Below are positions 33,345 through 42,208 of a DNA stretch of 64,000 bases, one piece after another. Source of the stretch: Leucobacter sp042726155. Its GTDB lineage: Bacteria; Actinomycetota; Actinomycetes; Actinomycetales; Microbacteriaceae. The position numbers and the translations under genes were made by a program. Under the pieces are notes generated by a model, which was given only the letters and a program-made list of their open reading frames with translations, was not told the origin of the DNA and did not search any database. Each line of letters opens with the position of its first letter. Within the stretch, counting starts at the first letter, position 1. The stretch lies in NCBI RefSeq assembly GCF_042726155.1, contig NZ_JBHXHV010000001.1:1302001-1366000 (forward strand), written 5' to 3'.

Positions 33345-34334
33345 ATGGGGGCGATGTTCGGGGCGATTTTCGCGCGCCAGAACGACAGGTCGGTCGCGAC
33401 CGCCGCGTTCTTCGCATCGGGCATGATTTTCTCCGCCGCGAACTCGACGGTGTTTCTGCCCGCGGGTGATGTGCGCCCCGACCTCATCGCCGTGTCGATC
33501 GTGTGCCTGGTTGCGTGCGTCGCAGTGCTCATCGCGGGTAACCGGTTCCCGACGCGCGCAGCTGGCACACTGATGACCATCGCGCTGATCATTGTCGTGC
33601 CGTCTGTGCTGATCTCGCCGAACGCGGTCAGGGCTCTGAACACAGCGGTACTGTTCGGGCCGTTCTTTCTCTACCTCGTCTGGTTCATGCCGATGTGGTT
33701 CGCGCGCGTGCTCGGATATTCGTGGATCGTGCTCGTCGATGTGCTGATTCTGTTGAAGTTCGGCCCCTCGGTCGCGTCTGTGCTGATGACTATCACGGTG
33801 ACCGGACTGGTGCTCGGTGAGTTGATCGGCGAATTCAAGCGACGGCTCGAGCGCACATCGATCACTGATCCGCTCTGCGACGTCTGGAACCCGCGCGGGT
33901 TCAGGCGACTGCTCGATCGCGCTGTTGCGTCGTCACTGCGCAGCGGTAAACCACTTACGATGCTGTACCTCGATCTGGACGACTTCAAGCAGGTCAACGA
34001 TCGCAAGGGACACATCGAGGGCGATCGCGTGTTGCAGCAGTTCTCTCGAAGCATGCAGGAGCGATCTCGACCGCAAGACATTTTCGCCCGATTCGGTGGA
34101 GATGAATTTGTGCTGCTGCTCGTTGACGCCGACGCCTCTCTCGCGCGTTCGATCGCCGAGCGCATGCACGAGGAAGTCGCGCTGCCGCGGTGGTCGTACG
34201 GCATTGCGGAGTGGGAGCCGGGCGAGTCTTCCGATGACTTCATTTCGCGAGCGGACTTTGAGATGCTCGGTTCGAAACGTGAACGCAAGGGCAACTCGCG
34301 TCAACCAGCCAGCCGTGCAGCAGAGCCGCGATAG
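33345..34334 (+). CDS. Membrane-anchored GGDEF diguanylate cyclase
   Basis: A 329-residue protein. Residues 1-165 contain about five to six hydrophobic helices; the C-terminal GGDEF domain (about 175-310) should make cyclic di-GMP from two GTP. The active-site GGDEF is intact at 251-255 in ARFGGDEFVLLL, the upstream YLDLDDFKQVND and GHIEGDRVLQQF motifs are present, and an RxxD product-inhibition site (RPQD, 242-245) stands exactly five residues before GGDEF. The membrane part resembles no sensor I can name. The gene ends 10 bases before thyA, whose putative -10 box overlaps its stop codon. Confidence 0.88.
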   Translation: MGAMFGAIFARQNDRSVATAAFFASGMIFSAANSTVFLPAGDVRPDLIAVSIVCLVACVAVLIAGNRFPTRAAGTLMTIALIIVVPSVLISPNAVRALNTAVLFGPFFLYLVWFMPMWFARVLGYSWIVLVDVLILLKFGPSVASVLMTITVTGLVLGELIGEFKRRLERTSITDPLCDVWNPRGFRRLLDRAVASSLRSGKPLTMLYLDLDDFKQVNDRKGHIEGDRVLQQFSRSMQERSRPQDIFARFGGDEFVLLLVDADASLARSIAERMHEEVALPRWSYGIAEWEPGESSDDFISRADFEMLGSKRERKGNSRQPASRAAEPR

Positions 34335-34337
34335 ACT
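34332..34337 (+). promoter_or_regulatory. Putative leaderless -10 box of thyA overlapping the upstream stop
   Basis: TAGACT begins with the TAG stop codon of the diguanylate cyclase and ends 7 nt before the thyA GTG. Confidence 0.5.
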
Positions 34338-34344
34338 GCTCGCT

Positions 34345-35154
34345 GTGAGTGCAAACGCGATCCTGACCCCCTATGAAGACCTGCTGCGCGAGGTATACGA
34401 GCACGGTACGGCGAAGTCGGATCGCACCGGTACGGGCACCCGGAGCCTGTTTGGGCGCCAGATCCGCTTTGACCTGGCCGAGTCGTTTCCGCTGATTACG
34501 ACGAAGCGTGTCCACTTCAAGTCCGTCGCGATTGAACTGCTGTGGTTTTTGCGTGGCGAGGGCAACACAGCCTTCTTGAAAGAGCACGACGTCAGCATTT
34601 GGGACGAGTGGGCAGACGACAACGGCGACCTCGGCCCGGTGTATGGCGTGCAGTGGCGCTCGTGGCCGACGCCGTCTGGGGAGCACATCGACCAGATCGC
34701 GAACGTCATCGAGCAGTTGCGCTCAAACCCGGACTCGCGTCGCATCATTGTGTCGGCTTGGAACGTGGCCGACCTCGATGACATGGCGCTCGCGCCGTGC
34801 CACGCCTTTTTTCAGTTCTACGTTGCAGATGGCAAGCTCTCGTGCCAGCTATATCAGCGCTCCGCCGACATGTTCCTCGGGGTTCCCTTCAATATCGCGT
34901 CGTACGCGCTGCTCACGCTGATGGTTGCGCAGCAGACCGGTCTTGAGCCGGGCGAATTCGTGTGGACCGGCGGCGACTGCCACATCTACGACAACCATGT
35001 TGAGCAGGTTGAGCGCCAGCTCGCGCGTGACGCGTTCCCGTACCCGAAGATCGAGATTCGTCAGGCCGCGTCCATTCTCGACTACACGCTCGATGACTTC
35101 GAGGTCGTGGGGTACGAGCACCACCCCGGCATCAAGGCACCGGTCGCCGTCTAA
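34345..35154 (+). CDS. thyA: Thymidylate synthase (ThyA type)
   Basis: A 269-residue classical thymidylate synthase, methylating dUMP with methylene-THF. The nucleophile Cys152 lies in LAPCHAFFQFY, the phosphate-binding Arg/Ser motif is YQRSADMFLGVPFNIASY, and the C-terminal substrate contacts (HIYDNH, then the terminal APVAV) are present. GTG 34345 gives family-typical length; a much longer open frame exists upstream but runs antiparallel in content to the cyclase gene. dfrA begins 1 base after its stop, forming the usual thyA-dfrA pair that recycles dihydrofolate. Confidence 0.96.
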   Translation: MSANAILTPYEDLLREVYEHGTAKSDRTGTGTRSLFGRQIRFDLAESFPLITTKRVHFKSVAIELLWFLRGEGNTAFLKEHDVSIWDEWADDNGDLGPVYGVQWRSWPTPSGEHIDQIANVIEQLRSNPDSRRIIVSAWNVADLDDMALAPCHAFFQFYVADGKLSCQLYQRSADMFLGVPFNIASYALLTLMVAQQTGLEPGEFVWTGGDCHIYDNHVEQVERQLARDAFPYPKIEIRQAASILDYTLDDFEVVGYEHHPGIKAPVAV

Positions 35155-35155
35155 C

Positions 35156-35695
35156 ATGCTGCTCGGAATGATCTGGGCTGAGGCCCACGGTGGCGCCATT
35201 GGCCGCGATGGCGACATGCCCTGGCGCCTGCCAGAGGATGCCGCTTTCTTCAAGCAGCAGACGCTCGGGGCTCCCGTCATTATGGGACGGGCCACATGGG
35301 AGTCACTGCCCGAGCGATTTCGCCCGCTGCCGGGGCGGCCAAACATCGTGGTGACCCGTAATGCGGCGTTCGACGCTCCTGGCGCCTCGGTGGTCCCGTC
35401 CCTCGAGCAGGCGCTTGCAATGTTCACGGGCCCCGAGGGCACGGCTGAGGCGCAGGATCGCGTGTGGATCATGGGCGGTGGCCAGCTGTACCGCGCAGGG
35501 ATGCCCCTCGCTGACGAACTCGTCGTGACGAAGATCGAACTCGATGTTCCAGACGCCGATACTTTTGCGCCCGAGATCGGCCCGGGGTGGACCCTCGTCG
35601 ACCCGGGAACCCGCGAAACGTCGCGCACCGGGCTCGAGTATCGGTTCGAGCGGTGGCGCCGAGAGCGCTCGCCGGGGGATCGTCAGGTAGCCTAG
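35156..35695 (+). CDS. dfrA: Dihydrofolate reductase
   Basis: A 179-residue DHFR, regenerating tetrahydrofolate after thymidylate synthesis. The N-terminal strand LLGMIWAEAHGGAIGRDGDM with PWRLPEDAAFF carries the active-site Asp/Glu region (LPED), VIMGRATWESL and RPNIVVTRN bind NADPH, and VWIMGGGQLYR is the conserved C-terminal nucleotide loop. ATG 35156 lies 1 base after the thyA stop. The gene's final codons contain the -10 box proposed for dapA. Confidence 0.95.
   Translation: MLLGMIWAEAHGGAIGRDGDMPWRLPEDAAFFKQQTLGAPVIMGRATWESLPERFRPLPGRPNIVVTRNAAFDAPGASVVPSLEQALAMFTGPEGTAEAQDRVWIMGGGQLYRAGMPLADELVVTKIELDVPDADTFAPEIGPGWTLVDPGTRETSRTGLEYRFERWRRERSPGDRQVA
35688..35693 (+). promoter_or_regulatory. 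Putative leaderless -10 box of dapA inside dfrA
   Basis: TAGCCT overlaps the last two codons of dfrA and ends 6 nt before the dapA GTG, which has no ribosome site. Confidence 0.5.
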
Positions 35696-35699
35696 TCAC

Positions 35700-36677
35700 G
35701 TGGCACACGCAGAGAATCCTTTCGGTCAGGTCCTCGTCGCACTCATCACGCCGTTCCAGGCTGACGGTGAAGTGGATTGGGCTGCGACCGAGAAGCACAT
35801 CGACGACTGCATCTCCAGTGGGGCAGACGGCATCGTGGTCACCGGCACGACCGGTGAGACGAGCACGCTGACCGACCCCGAGAAGCTCAAGCTCGTCGAG
35901 GTCGCAAAGTCGGTCTCGAGCGGTCGCGCGAAAATCATCACCGGCGGTGGCTCGAACGAAACTGCGCACGCTATTGAGCTGTACCGCGCCAGCGAAAAGG
36001 CCGGTGCTGACGGCGTAATGATCGTCACCCCCTACTACAACAAGCCCACGCAGGCGGGTCTGCTCACGCACTTCCGCATGGTCGCTGACGCGACGGACCT
36101 GCCCGTCATTTTGTACGACATTCCCGGTCGCACCGGCGTGCCGATCAAGTACGAGACGATTTTGCGGCTCGCAAAGCACCCGAACATTCTCGCGGTGAAA
36201 GACGCCAAGGGCGATTTCAGCGAGGTCAGTCGGGTGCTGAATCAGACCGACCTGATGTACTTCTCGGGCGACGATGCCAACGTGCTGCCGCACCTGTCGA
36301 TCGGGGCTACCGGTCTCATCGGTGTGACGGCGAACGTAGCCGCTGCCCCGTACCGCGCCATTATCGACGCAGTGAACGCGGGAGACCTGCACACTGCGCG
36401 CGCCGTGCATCAGCAGCTTGAGCCGCTCGTGCGCGCGGTCATGACCCACGTTCCCGGCACCGTCGCCGCGAAGTACATCCTGCACGGCCTCGGCCGTATC
36501 GGAAGCCCGCGCGTGCGCTTGCCGCTCGTGGGCCCAGAAGAGTGGGAAGCCGCCCTCATCGAGGACGAACTCGCGCTCATCACCGACGCCCCCGGCGTCG
36601 ACTTGTCAAACTTCAGGCCGGACCGCAACGCGGCTGCCGGCGGTGCCCTGCCCCAGATTGCAGGCACCACCCGCTAA
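35700..36677 (+). CDS. dapA: 4-hydroxy-tetrahydrodipicolinate synthase
   Basis: A 325-residue class I aldolase, condensing pyruvate with aspartate semialdehyde at the entry of the diaminopimelate/lysine pathway. Schiff-base Lys167 lies in ILAVKDAKGD, Tyr139 in LYDIPGRTG, and the Thr50-Thr51 pair in VVTGTTGETSTL. The C-terminus is somewhat longer than the usual 295-300 residues. The GTG start at 35700 follows the dfrA stop by 4 bases. RNase J follows 14 bases after its stop, a pairing conserved in actinobacteria. Confidence 0.96.
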   Translation: MAHAENPFGQVLVALITPFQADGEVDWAATEKHIDDCISSGADGIVVTGTTGETSTLTDPEKLKLVEVAKSVSSGRAKIITGGGSNETAHAIELYRASEKAGADGVMIVTPYYNKPTQAGLLTHFRMVADATDLPVILYDIPGRTGVPIKYETILRLAKHPNILAVKDAKGDFSEVSRVLNQTDLMYFSGDDANVLPHLSIGATGLIGVTANVAAAPYRAIIDAVNAGDLHTARAVHQQLEPLVRAVMTHVPGTVAAKYILHGLGRIGSPRVRLPLVGPEEWEAALIEDELALITDAPGVDLSNFRPDRNAAAGGALPQIAGTTR

Positions 36678-36691
36678 TAACAGGAGGCTCA

Positions 36692-38368
36692 GTGCCCAAC
36701 CCCGTAATGACCCCGCCCGCTCTCGAAGCGGGAACTCTCCGAATCACGCCGCTCGGCGGCCTCGGCGAGGTGGGCCGCAATATGACGGTCTACGAAATCA
36801 ACGGCAAGCTGCTTGTTGTTGACTGCGGCGTGCTCTTTCCCGAAGAGCATCAGCCCGGCGTCGATTTGATCCTGCCGGATATCTCGAAGATTGAGCACCG
36901 GCTGGGCGACATCGTCGCGGTCGTGCTCACGCACGGTCACGAAGACCACATCGGCGCAGTCCCATACCTGCTGAAGCGCCGCGAGAACATCCCGCTGATC
37001 GGCTCGAAGCTGACCCTCGCGTTTGTCGAGGCGAAGCTGAAGGAGCACCGTATTCGCCCGGAGACCCGCGTGGTCGCCGAGGGTGATCGCATCACCACGG
37101 GCCCGTTCGACCTTGAATTCATCGCCGTGAACCACTCGATTCCCGATGCGCTTGCCGTCGCGATTCGTACCGAGGCCGGCCTGGTCATCGGCACCGGCGA
37201 CTTCAAGATGGACCAGCTGCCGCTCGACGGCCGCATCACTGACCTGCGCGCGTTCGCGCGGCTCGGTGAAGAGGGTGTCGATTTGTTCATGACGGACTCG
37301 ACGAACGCCGAGGTGCCGGGTTTCACCGCGCTCGAGAAAGACATCGGACCCGTGCTCGAACGCGTCATCGAAAAGGCGCCGGGCAAGGTGGTCGTGGCGA
37401 GCTTCTCGAGCCACGTGCACCGCGTGCAGCAGGTGCTCGACGCCGCGCAGAAGAACGGCCGCCGCGTCGTGCTGCTCGGCCGCTCGATGGTGCGCAACAT
37501 GAAGATCGCCTCGGATCTCGGCTACCTGACAGTGCCCGAGGGCGTGCTCGTTGACCTCAAGAAGAGCGGCGACATCCCTGACGAGCGCATTGTCTACATG
37601 TCGACGGGTTCACAGGGCGAGCCGATGGCCGTGCTCGCGCGCATGGTGAACCAGGAGCACCAGGTCGAGATCGGCGAGAAGGACACTGTGATTCTCGCCT
37701 CGAGCCTGATTCCCGGTAACGAGAACTCGGTGTACCGCATCATCAACGGCCTCATGAAGCTCGGCGCGAACGTCGTGCACAAGGGCAACGCGAAGGTGCA
37801 CGTCTCCGGTCACGCCTCGGCGGGCGAGTTGATGTATTGCTACAACATTGTGCGCCCGAAGAACGTGATGCCGATTCACGGCGAGTACCGTCACCTCATC
37901 GCGAACGCGGGCGTGGCCATTCAGACCGGCGTGCCGCAGAACCGCACGATCATCGGTGAAAACGGCACGGTCGTTGACCTCGTTGATGGCGTCGCCCGCA
38001 AGGTTGGCCAGCTCGAAATCGACTTCATCTACGTCGACGGCAAGAGTGTCGGTCACGTGACCGACCAAGACCTCAGCGATCGCCGCACGCTCGCCGAAGA
38101 GGGATTCATCTCCGTCATCACCGTCGTCGAGACGACCATGGGCCAGATCATCTCGGGTCCTGAGATTCACGCCAAGGGCGTAGCCGAAGACGATCGCGTC
38201 TTCGACAACGTCAAGCCGCAGATCGCTGATGCGCTTGAAAAGGCCATGAAAGACGGCGTCACCGATCCGCACGCGCTGCAGCAGATCACGCGCCGCACCG
38301 TTGGCCGCTGGGTCGGCACGAAGCTGCGTCGCAAGTCGCTGATCCTCCCTGTCGTGGTGGTGGTGTAA
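36692..38368 (+). CDS. rnj: Ribonuclease J
   Basis: A 558-residue metallo-beta-lactamase/beta-CASP ribonuclease with 5'-3' exo- and endonuclease activity in mRNA decay and rRNA maturation. The zinc motif HGHEDHIGA lies near residue 77, the catalytic Asp in VIGTGDFKMD, and beta-CASP motifs include MTDSTNAE, STGSQGEP and VHVSGHAS; a C-terminal domain of about 100 residues follows. AGGAGG 4 bases before GTG 36692 decides the start over upstream alternatives inside dapA. It is probably co-transcribed with dapA. Confidence 0.95.
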   Translation: MPNPVMTPPALEAGTLRITPLGGLGEVGRNMTVYEINGKLLVVDCGVLFPEEHQPGVDLILPDISKIEHRLGDIVAVVLTHGHEDHIGAVPYLLKRRENIPLIGSKLTLAFVEAKLKEHRIRPETRVVAEGDRITTGPFDLEFIAVNHSIPDALAVAIRTEAGLVIGTGDFKMDQLPLDGRITDLRAFARLGEEGVDLFMTDSTNAEVPGFTALEKDIGPVLERVIEKAPGKVVVASFSSHVHRVQQVLDAAQKNGRRVVLLGRSMVRNMKIASDLGYLTVPEGVLVDLKKSGDIPDERIVYMSTGSQGEPMAVLARMVNQEHQVEIGEKDTVILASSLIPGNENSVYRIINGLMKLGANVVHKGNAKVHVSGHASAGELMYCYNIVRPKNVMPIHGEYRHLIANAGVAIQTGVPQNRTIIGENGTVVDLVDGVARKVGQLEIDFIYVDGKSVGHVTDQDLSDRRTLAEEGFISVITVVETTMGQIISGPEIHAKGVAEDDRVFDNVKPQIADALEKAMKDGVTDPHALQQITRRTVGRWVGTKLRRKSLILPVVVVV

Positions 38369-38371
38369 CAG

Positions 38372-39445
38372 GTGGCAACCGCTCCGGCTTCGGCCGTCGC
38401 CCGGTTGGCCATCGGTGCCGAGCGCGCCGCGTGGAACGAGCTGGTCGCAGCCAATCCAGGCGGCGGCGAGGTCTGGTCGGGCCAGCAGTATCTCGAGATT
38501 AAGCGCACCCAAAACGGGTATCGCGACATCGCGCTGATCGTTGATCGCATCGGCCATCCGCCGGTCGCGGTCGGCGTGCTCGCGAAGCGGGTGCCGCTGC
38601 TCGGAGAGTGGTGGCACCTCCCGGCAGGCCCGGCGGGGGAGGACGTCGCTGAGACGCTCGAAGTCGCTGCGGCGGTCGCGCGGCTGGCGCGATCCCGCGG
38701 TGCTTTCTTGCTGAAAATCGAGCCGCGCCTCGGCCGGGATGCGATTCCCGCCATCCACTCCGCTGGGTACGTCGATACCGTGCGCATCATCCCGAATCCG
38801 TCGACGATTCTCGTCGACGTGTCGGGCACTGAAGATGAGGTATTCGCGCGGCTCGGCAAGAAAGCGCGCAACGCCATCAACCGCGCGGGACGCGACGGCA
38901 TCGTCGTGACCCGCGTCGAGCCGACGGGCGAGCACAGTGCGGCGCTTTACCGGCTGCTGCAAGAGACCGCCGAGGGCCGGTTCGTGCTGCGCTCTGAGCG
39001 GTATTACCGAGAGTTCTGGCAGAGTTTCGCGAGCGCAGACGCCGGGCAGATGTTCCTCGCGCACCGCGACGGTGAGCTCGTCGCCGGCGCGTACGCGATG
39101 GCGCTTGGCGAAAAGACGACGTACAAAGACGGGGCGTCGGTGCGCGCCAAGACTGCCTACGGTGCATCGCACGCGCTGCAGTGGGAGGTCATGCGCTGGG
39201 CGAACGAGCGCGGCGCAACTGTGCACGATCTCTGTGGCGCACCGCCGTCTGACCGGGTCGACGATCGTGAGCACCCCCTGTTCGGAGTGGGCCAGTTCAA
39301 ACGTTCATTCGCGCCGGAGATTACCGACTACGCCGGTGCCTTTGACCTGCCGCTCAAGCCGCTCGCGTATCGTGCGTGGGTGCAGCTCGGTGATCGTATC
39401 GCCCGCCGCGCCTCGCTCGCGATTCGGAAGGATCCCTACTACTAA
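38372..39445 (+). CDS. FemAB/FemX-like aminoacyl transferase, first copy
   Basis: A 357-residue protein with the two GNAT-like folds of the FemABX family, which transfers amino acids from charged tRNA to the lipid II stem peptide. Family features include SGQQYLEIK near the N-terminus, the basic helix region GKKARNAINRAGRDG, and the C-terminal KDGASVRAKTAYGASHALQW with GVGQFKRSFAPEITDYAGAF. The GTG start is 3 bases after the rnj stop and the gene overlaps murJ by 1 base. Its position around murJ strongly supports a role in the peptidoglycan precursor bridge. The amino acid added cannot be read from sequence. Confidence 0.85.
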   Translation: MATAPASAVARLAIGAERAAWNELVAANPGGGEVWSGQQYLEIKRTQNGYRDIALIVDRIGHPPVAVGVLAKRVPLLGEWWHLPAGPAGEDVAETLEVAAAVARLARSRGAFLLKIEPRLGRDAIPAIHSAGYVDTVRIIPNPSTILVDVSGTEDEVFARLGKKARNAINRAGRDGIVVTRVEPTGEHSAALYRLLQETAEGRFVLRSERYYREFWQSFASADAGQMFLAHRDGELVAGAYAMALGEKTTYKDGASVRAKTAYGASHALQWEVMRWANERGATVHDLCGAPPSDRVDDREHPLFGVGQFKRSFAPEITDYAGAFDLPLKPLAYRAWVQLGDRIARRASLAIRKDPYY

Positions 39446-41064
39446 TGGCTGCAGGACTCATCCGCGCGAGCGCGGTGATGGCCTCTGGCACGATGGTGTC
39501 ACGCGTGCTCGGCTTGGCGAAAGCCATGCTGCTCGCGTACGCGATCGGGTCAGTAGGGGCGCGCTCAGCTGACGCGTTCGCGAACGGCAATCTGCTGCCG
39601 AACACGGTCTACATGATCTTGCTGGGCGGTGTGCTCAACGCCGTGCTCGTGCCTCAGATCGTAAAGGCGGCGCAGAACAGCGACGGCGGCGCCGGGTACA
39701 TCAACAAGATTCTGACGCTCGTCACCACCGCTCTCGTCGTGATTACCGGTCTCGCGATGGCCGCCGCTCCGTGGATCGTTCGGCTGACTGTCGACGGCTG
39801 GGGCGAGGATCAGCTCGCGCTCGCTACTGCCTTTGCGTACTGGTGCATGCCGCAGGTCGTGTTTTACGGCATCTATACGGTGATGGGGGAGGTGCTCAAC
39901 GCGCGCCGCCACTTCGGCCCGTTCACCTGGGCTCCCGTGCTCAACAACCTGATCGCCATCGCCGGCATCCTGGTGTTTATCGCGATGTTCGGGGCCGACC
40001 CCAAGGGTCACGTGGCAGTGACCAGCTGGAGCCCTGGCATGATTGCGCTGCTCGGCGGGAGCGCGACGCTCGGTATTGTCGCCCAGGCACTGATTCTCTT
40101 CGTGTCTTGGCGCAAGGCTGGCATTCGCTTCCGGCCTGATTTCGCGTGGCGCGGCGTCGGTCTCGGGCACACAGCACGGCTCGCGACCTGGACGCTCGCG
40201 ATGGTCATCGTGATGCAGCTCGGCGGCATCGTGACGAACCGCATCGTGGCGATCGGCTCGGGCGAAGGGCCGTCAACGAGCGCGATGCAGAACGTCTGGC
40301 TGATCTTCATGATGCCACACTCCGTGATTGCGGTCTCGCTGGCGACGGCGTATTTCACGCGACTTGCTGAGTGGGGCCAAACAGGTCGCATGGCCGAGTT
40401 CCGCAGCGATTTCTCTGCGTCCGTGCGTCAGATCACGCTGGTGATGGTGTACGCGGCGGTCATTCTCGTGACGGCTGCACCGTTCATCGGTCGCGTCATT
40501 AACTTCGGCGCGTCTCCTGAGCAGGTTGACATGTTCGGCGAGGCGCTGATGGCGTACGCCGTGAGCCTCGCGGCCTACAGCTTTCTGTTTGTCGTGCAGC
40601 GCGCGTTTTACGCGCTCTCAGACACGCGCACACCGTTCATCTTCACCACGATTCAGATGGTGATCGTGATAGCGCTGTCACTGCTACTGCCGATCGTCGT
40701 GGCCCCCCGCCACATCGGTCTCTCGTTCGCGGTGATCTGGTCATTCGCGACCATCGTGGAAGCGATCATTGCTACCTGGCTGCTGCGCCGCAAGATCGGC
40801 GAGATCGACGGTCGACGCATTGCGCAGAGCCTGACGAAGTACGCCATTGCCGCGGTTCCGGCTATCGTCGTGGGGCTGCTCGCGACATACGTTGGACGCA
40901 TCATCGCGCCTGAGTTCAGCGTGTGGCAGGCGATACCGTTCGCCGTCATCGAGGCCTTGCTCGTCGCCGCGGTCTATTTTGTTGTGTTGCGATTGCTCAG
41001 GTCGTCAGAAGTGTCTGACATCGTCGGCACCATTTCTCGAACCCTTGGAAGGACCCGTTCGTGA
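39445..41064 (+). CDS. murJ: Lipid II flippase MurJ
   Basis: A 539-residue MOP-superfamily transporter with about 14 hydrophobic helices. MASGTMVSRVLGLAKAMLLA is the conserved first helix, NLLPNTVYMILLGGVLNAVL follows, and QRAFYALSDTRTPFIFT is the central MurJ signature. It moves lipid II across the membrane for cell wall assembly. Actinobacterial MurJ often carries a C-terminal pseudokinase extension; none is present here. Start and stop overlap the flanking Fem-like genes (TAATG and GTGA), so the three proteins are made together. Confidence 0.93.
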   Translation: MAAGLIRASAVMASGTMVSRVLGLAKAMLLAYAIGSVGARSADAFANGNLLPNTVYMILLGGVLNAVLVPQIVKAAQNSDGGAGYINKILTLVTTALVVITGLAMAAAPWIVRLTVDGWGEDQLALATAFAYWCMPQVVFYGIYTVMGEVLNARRHFGPFTWAPVLNNLIAIAGILVFIAMFGADPKGHVAVTSWSPGMIALLGGSATLGIVAQALILFVSWRKAGIRFRPDFAWRGVGLGHTARLATWTLAMVIVMQLGGIVTNRIVAIGSGEGPSTSAMQNVWLIFMMPHSVIAVSLATAYFTRLAEWGQTGRMAEFRSDFSASVRQITLVMVYAAVILVTAAPFIGRVINFGASPEQVDMFGEALMAYAVSLAAYSFLFVVQRAFYALSDTRTPFIFTTIQMVIVIALSLLLPIVVAPRHIGLSFAVIWSFATIVEAIIATWLLRRKIGEIDGRRIAQSLTKYAIAAVPAIVVGLLATYVGRIIAPEFSVWQAIPFAVIEALLVAAVYFVVLRLLRSSEVSDIVGTISRTLGRTRS

Positions 41065-42095
41065 CCTCCCTCACCGTAACCCCCTGCACCGATCGTGCGG
41101 AGTGGGATTCGACCGTCAAGCAGTTTGGCGGCCACCCCCTGCAGCTCTGGGGCTGGGGTGACGTGAAGTCGGCGCACCGCTGGAGCGCCGAGCGCGTGCT
41201 CGTGCGCGACGGCGCGGATGCCGATGCGCGGGTCGTCGGGGCGTGCCAGCTGCTGACCCGCACGCTGCCCGGCCCGCTCGGCGGGTTCGTCTACGCCCCG
41301 CGGGGGCCCGTCGTGCCGCGCGACAGTGCTGATTCAGACCGCCCGTCTCAGCAGCCGGCCCCCGGCGCGGTGGCTGACGCCGTTGCTGACTACGTGCTCG
41401 GTTCGCGGCGCGCGGTCGCCGTATCGATCGAGCCCGACGAGAACGCGGGCGAGTTTGCACTCGATTCGAAGTGGCGTGAGGCGGAAACGACCGTGCTGCC
41501 CGCGCGCACGCTGATTCTCGACCTCCGGAACTCCGAGGACGATCTGCTGGGCGACATGTCGAAAAAGCATCGGCAGTACATTCGCAAGTCGGGCCGAGAA
41601 GACGCGCTAGAGATTCGCGCCGTCGATACGATCGAGCAGCTCGACGTGTGCCTTGAGGTGTACCGCGAGACCAGCGAGCGCGCCGATTTCGGACTCCACG
41701 AAGATTCTTACTACCACGACGTGTTCACGATGCTCGGAGACGATGCCCCGGTGTGGGCGGCCTACGTCGAGGATCGTCCCGTTGCGTTCCTGTTCATGGC
41801 CAAGTCGGAACGCACAGCGTTCGAGCTCTACGGCGGCATGGACGAGACGGGGCAGCGGCTGCGCGCCAATTACGCGCTGAAATGGCACGTGATCAGGCAC
41901 ATGAAGTCGCTCGGGATCGAGCGCTACGACTTCGGCGGCCTCATCAACGATGGCGTCACGACGTTCAAGACCGGGTTCGCCTCGCACGAGAATCTTCTCG
42001 CGGGCAGCTGGGATCGCCCCGGGCCGGGGTACGCACTGTGGACAAAGGGGCTGCCGCTCGCGAAGCGTGCGGTGCGCGCGTTGAAGCGGCGCTAG
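41061..42095 (+). CDS. FemAB/FemX-like aminoacyl transferase, second copy
   Basis: A 344-residue FemABX-type protein distinct from the copy upstream of murJ. The N-terminal domain has FGGHPLQLWGWGDVKSAHRW; the characteristic MSKKHRQYIRKSGREDALEI precedes the helical arm; the second GNAT fold shows ALKWHVIRHMKSLGIERYDF followed by GGLINDGVTTFKTGFASHENL, a motif shared with lipid II glycyl/alanyl transferases. GTG overlaps the murJ stop by 4 bases. Two paralogues suggest sequential or alternative addition of bridge residues. Confidence 0.86.
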   Translation: MTSLTVTPCTDRAEWDSTVKQFGGHPLQLWGWGDVKSAHRWSAERVLVRDGADADARVVGACQLLTRTLPGPLGGFVYAPRGPVVPRDSADSDRPSQQPAPGAVADAVADYVLGSRRAVAVSIEPDENAGEFALDSKWREAETTVLPARTLILDLRNSEDDLLGDMSKKHRQYIRKSGREDALEIRAVDTIEQLDVCLEVYRETSERADFGLHEDSYYHDVFTMLGDDAPVWAAYVEDRPVAFLFMAKSERTAFELYGGMDETGQRLRANYALKWHVIRHMKSLGIERYDFGGLINDGVTTFKTGFASHENLLAGSWDRPGPGYALWTKGLPLAKRAVRALKRR

Positions 42096-42196
42096 CGGGC
42101 GGTCGCTCGTCGATTCGGCAGGGGTGATTTCCGCGGAACTTCGCGGCGATTCCGGCGGTCTCGGTGCGTCAACTCGCCAATGTCGGCGGTCGAACG

Positions 42197-42202
42197 TACC
42201 CT
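42197..42202 (+). promoter_or_regulatory. Putative leaderless -10 box of ftsK
   Basis: TACCCT ends 6 nt before ATG 42209, no ribosome site present. A perfect palindrome TTCCGCGGAA at 42129-42138 lies further upstream in the same 113-base gap. Confidence 0.5.
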
Positions 42203-42208
42203 CGTACC

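Noticed and set aside
33925..34344. An N-terminal extension of thyA by 140 codons
   Set aside because: It lies in another frame over the GGDEF coding sequence and is not similar to any ThyA N-terminus.
37610..39274. A 554-codon minus-strand frame opposite rnj and the first Fem-like gene
   Set aside because: Both sense genes are clearly real; no domain is visible in the antisense product.
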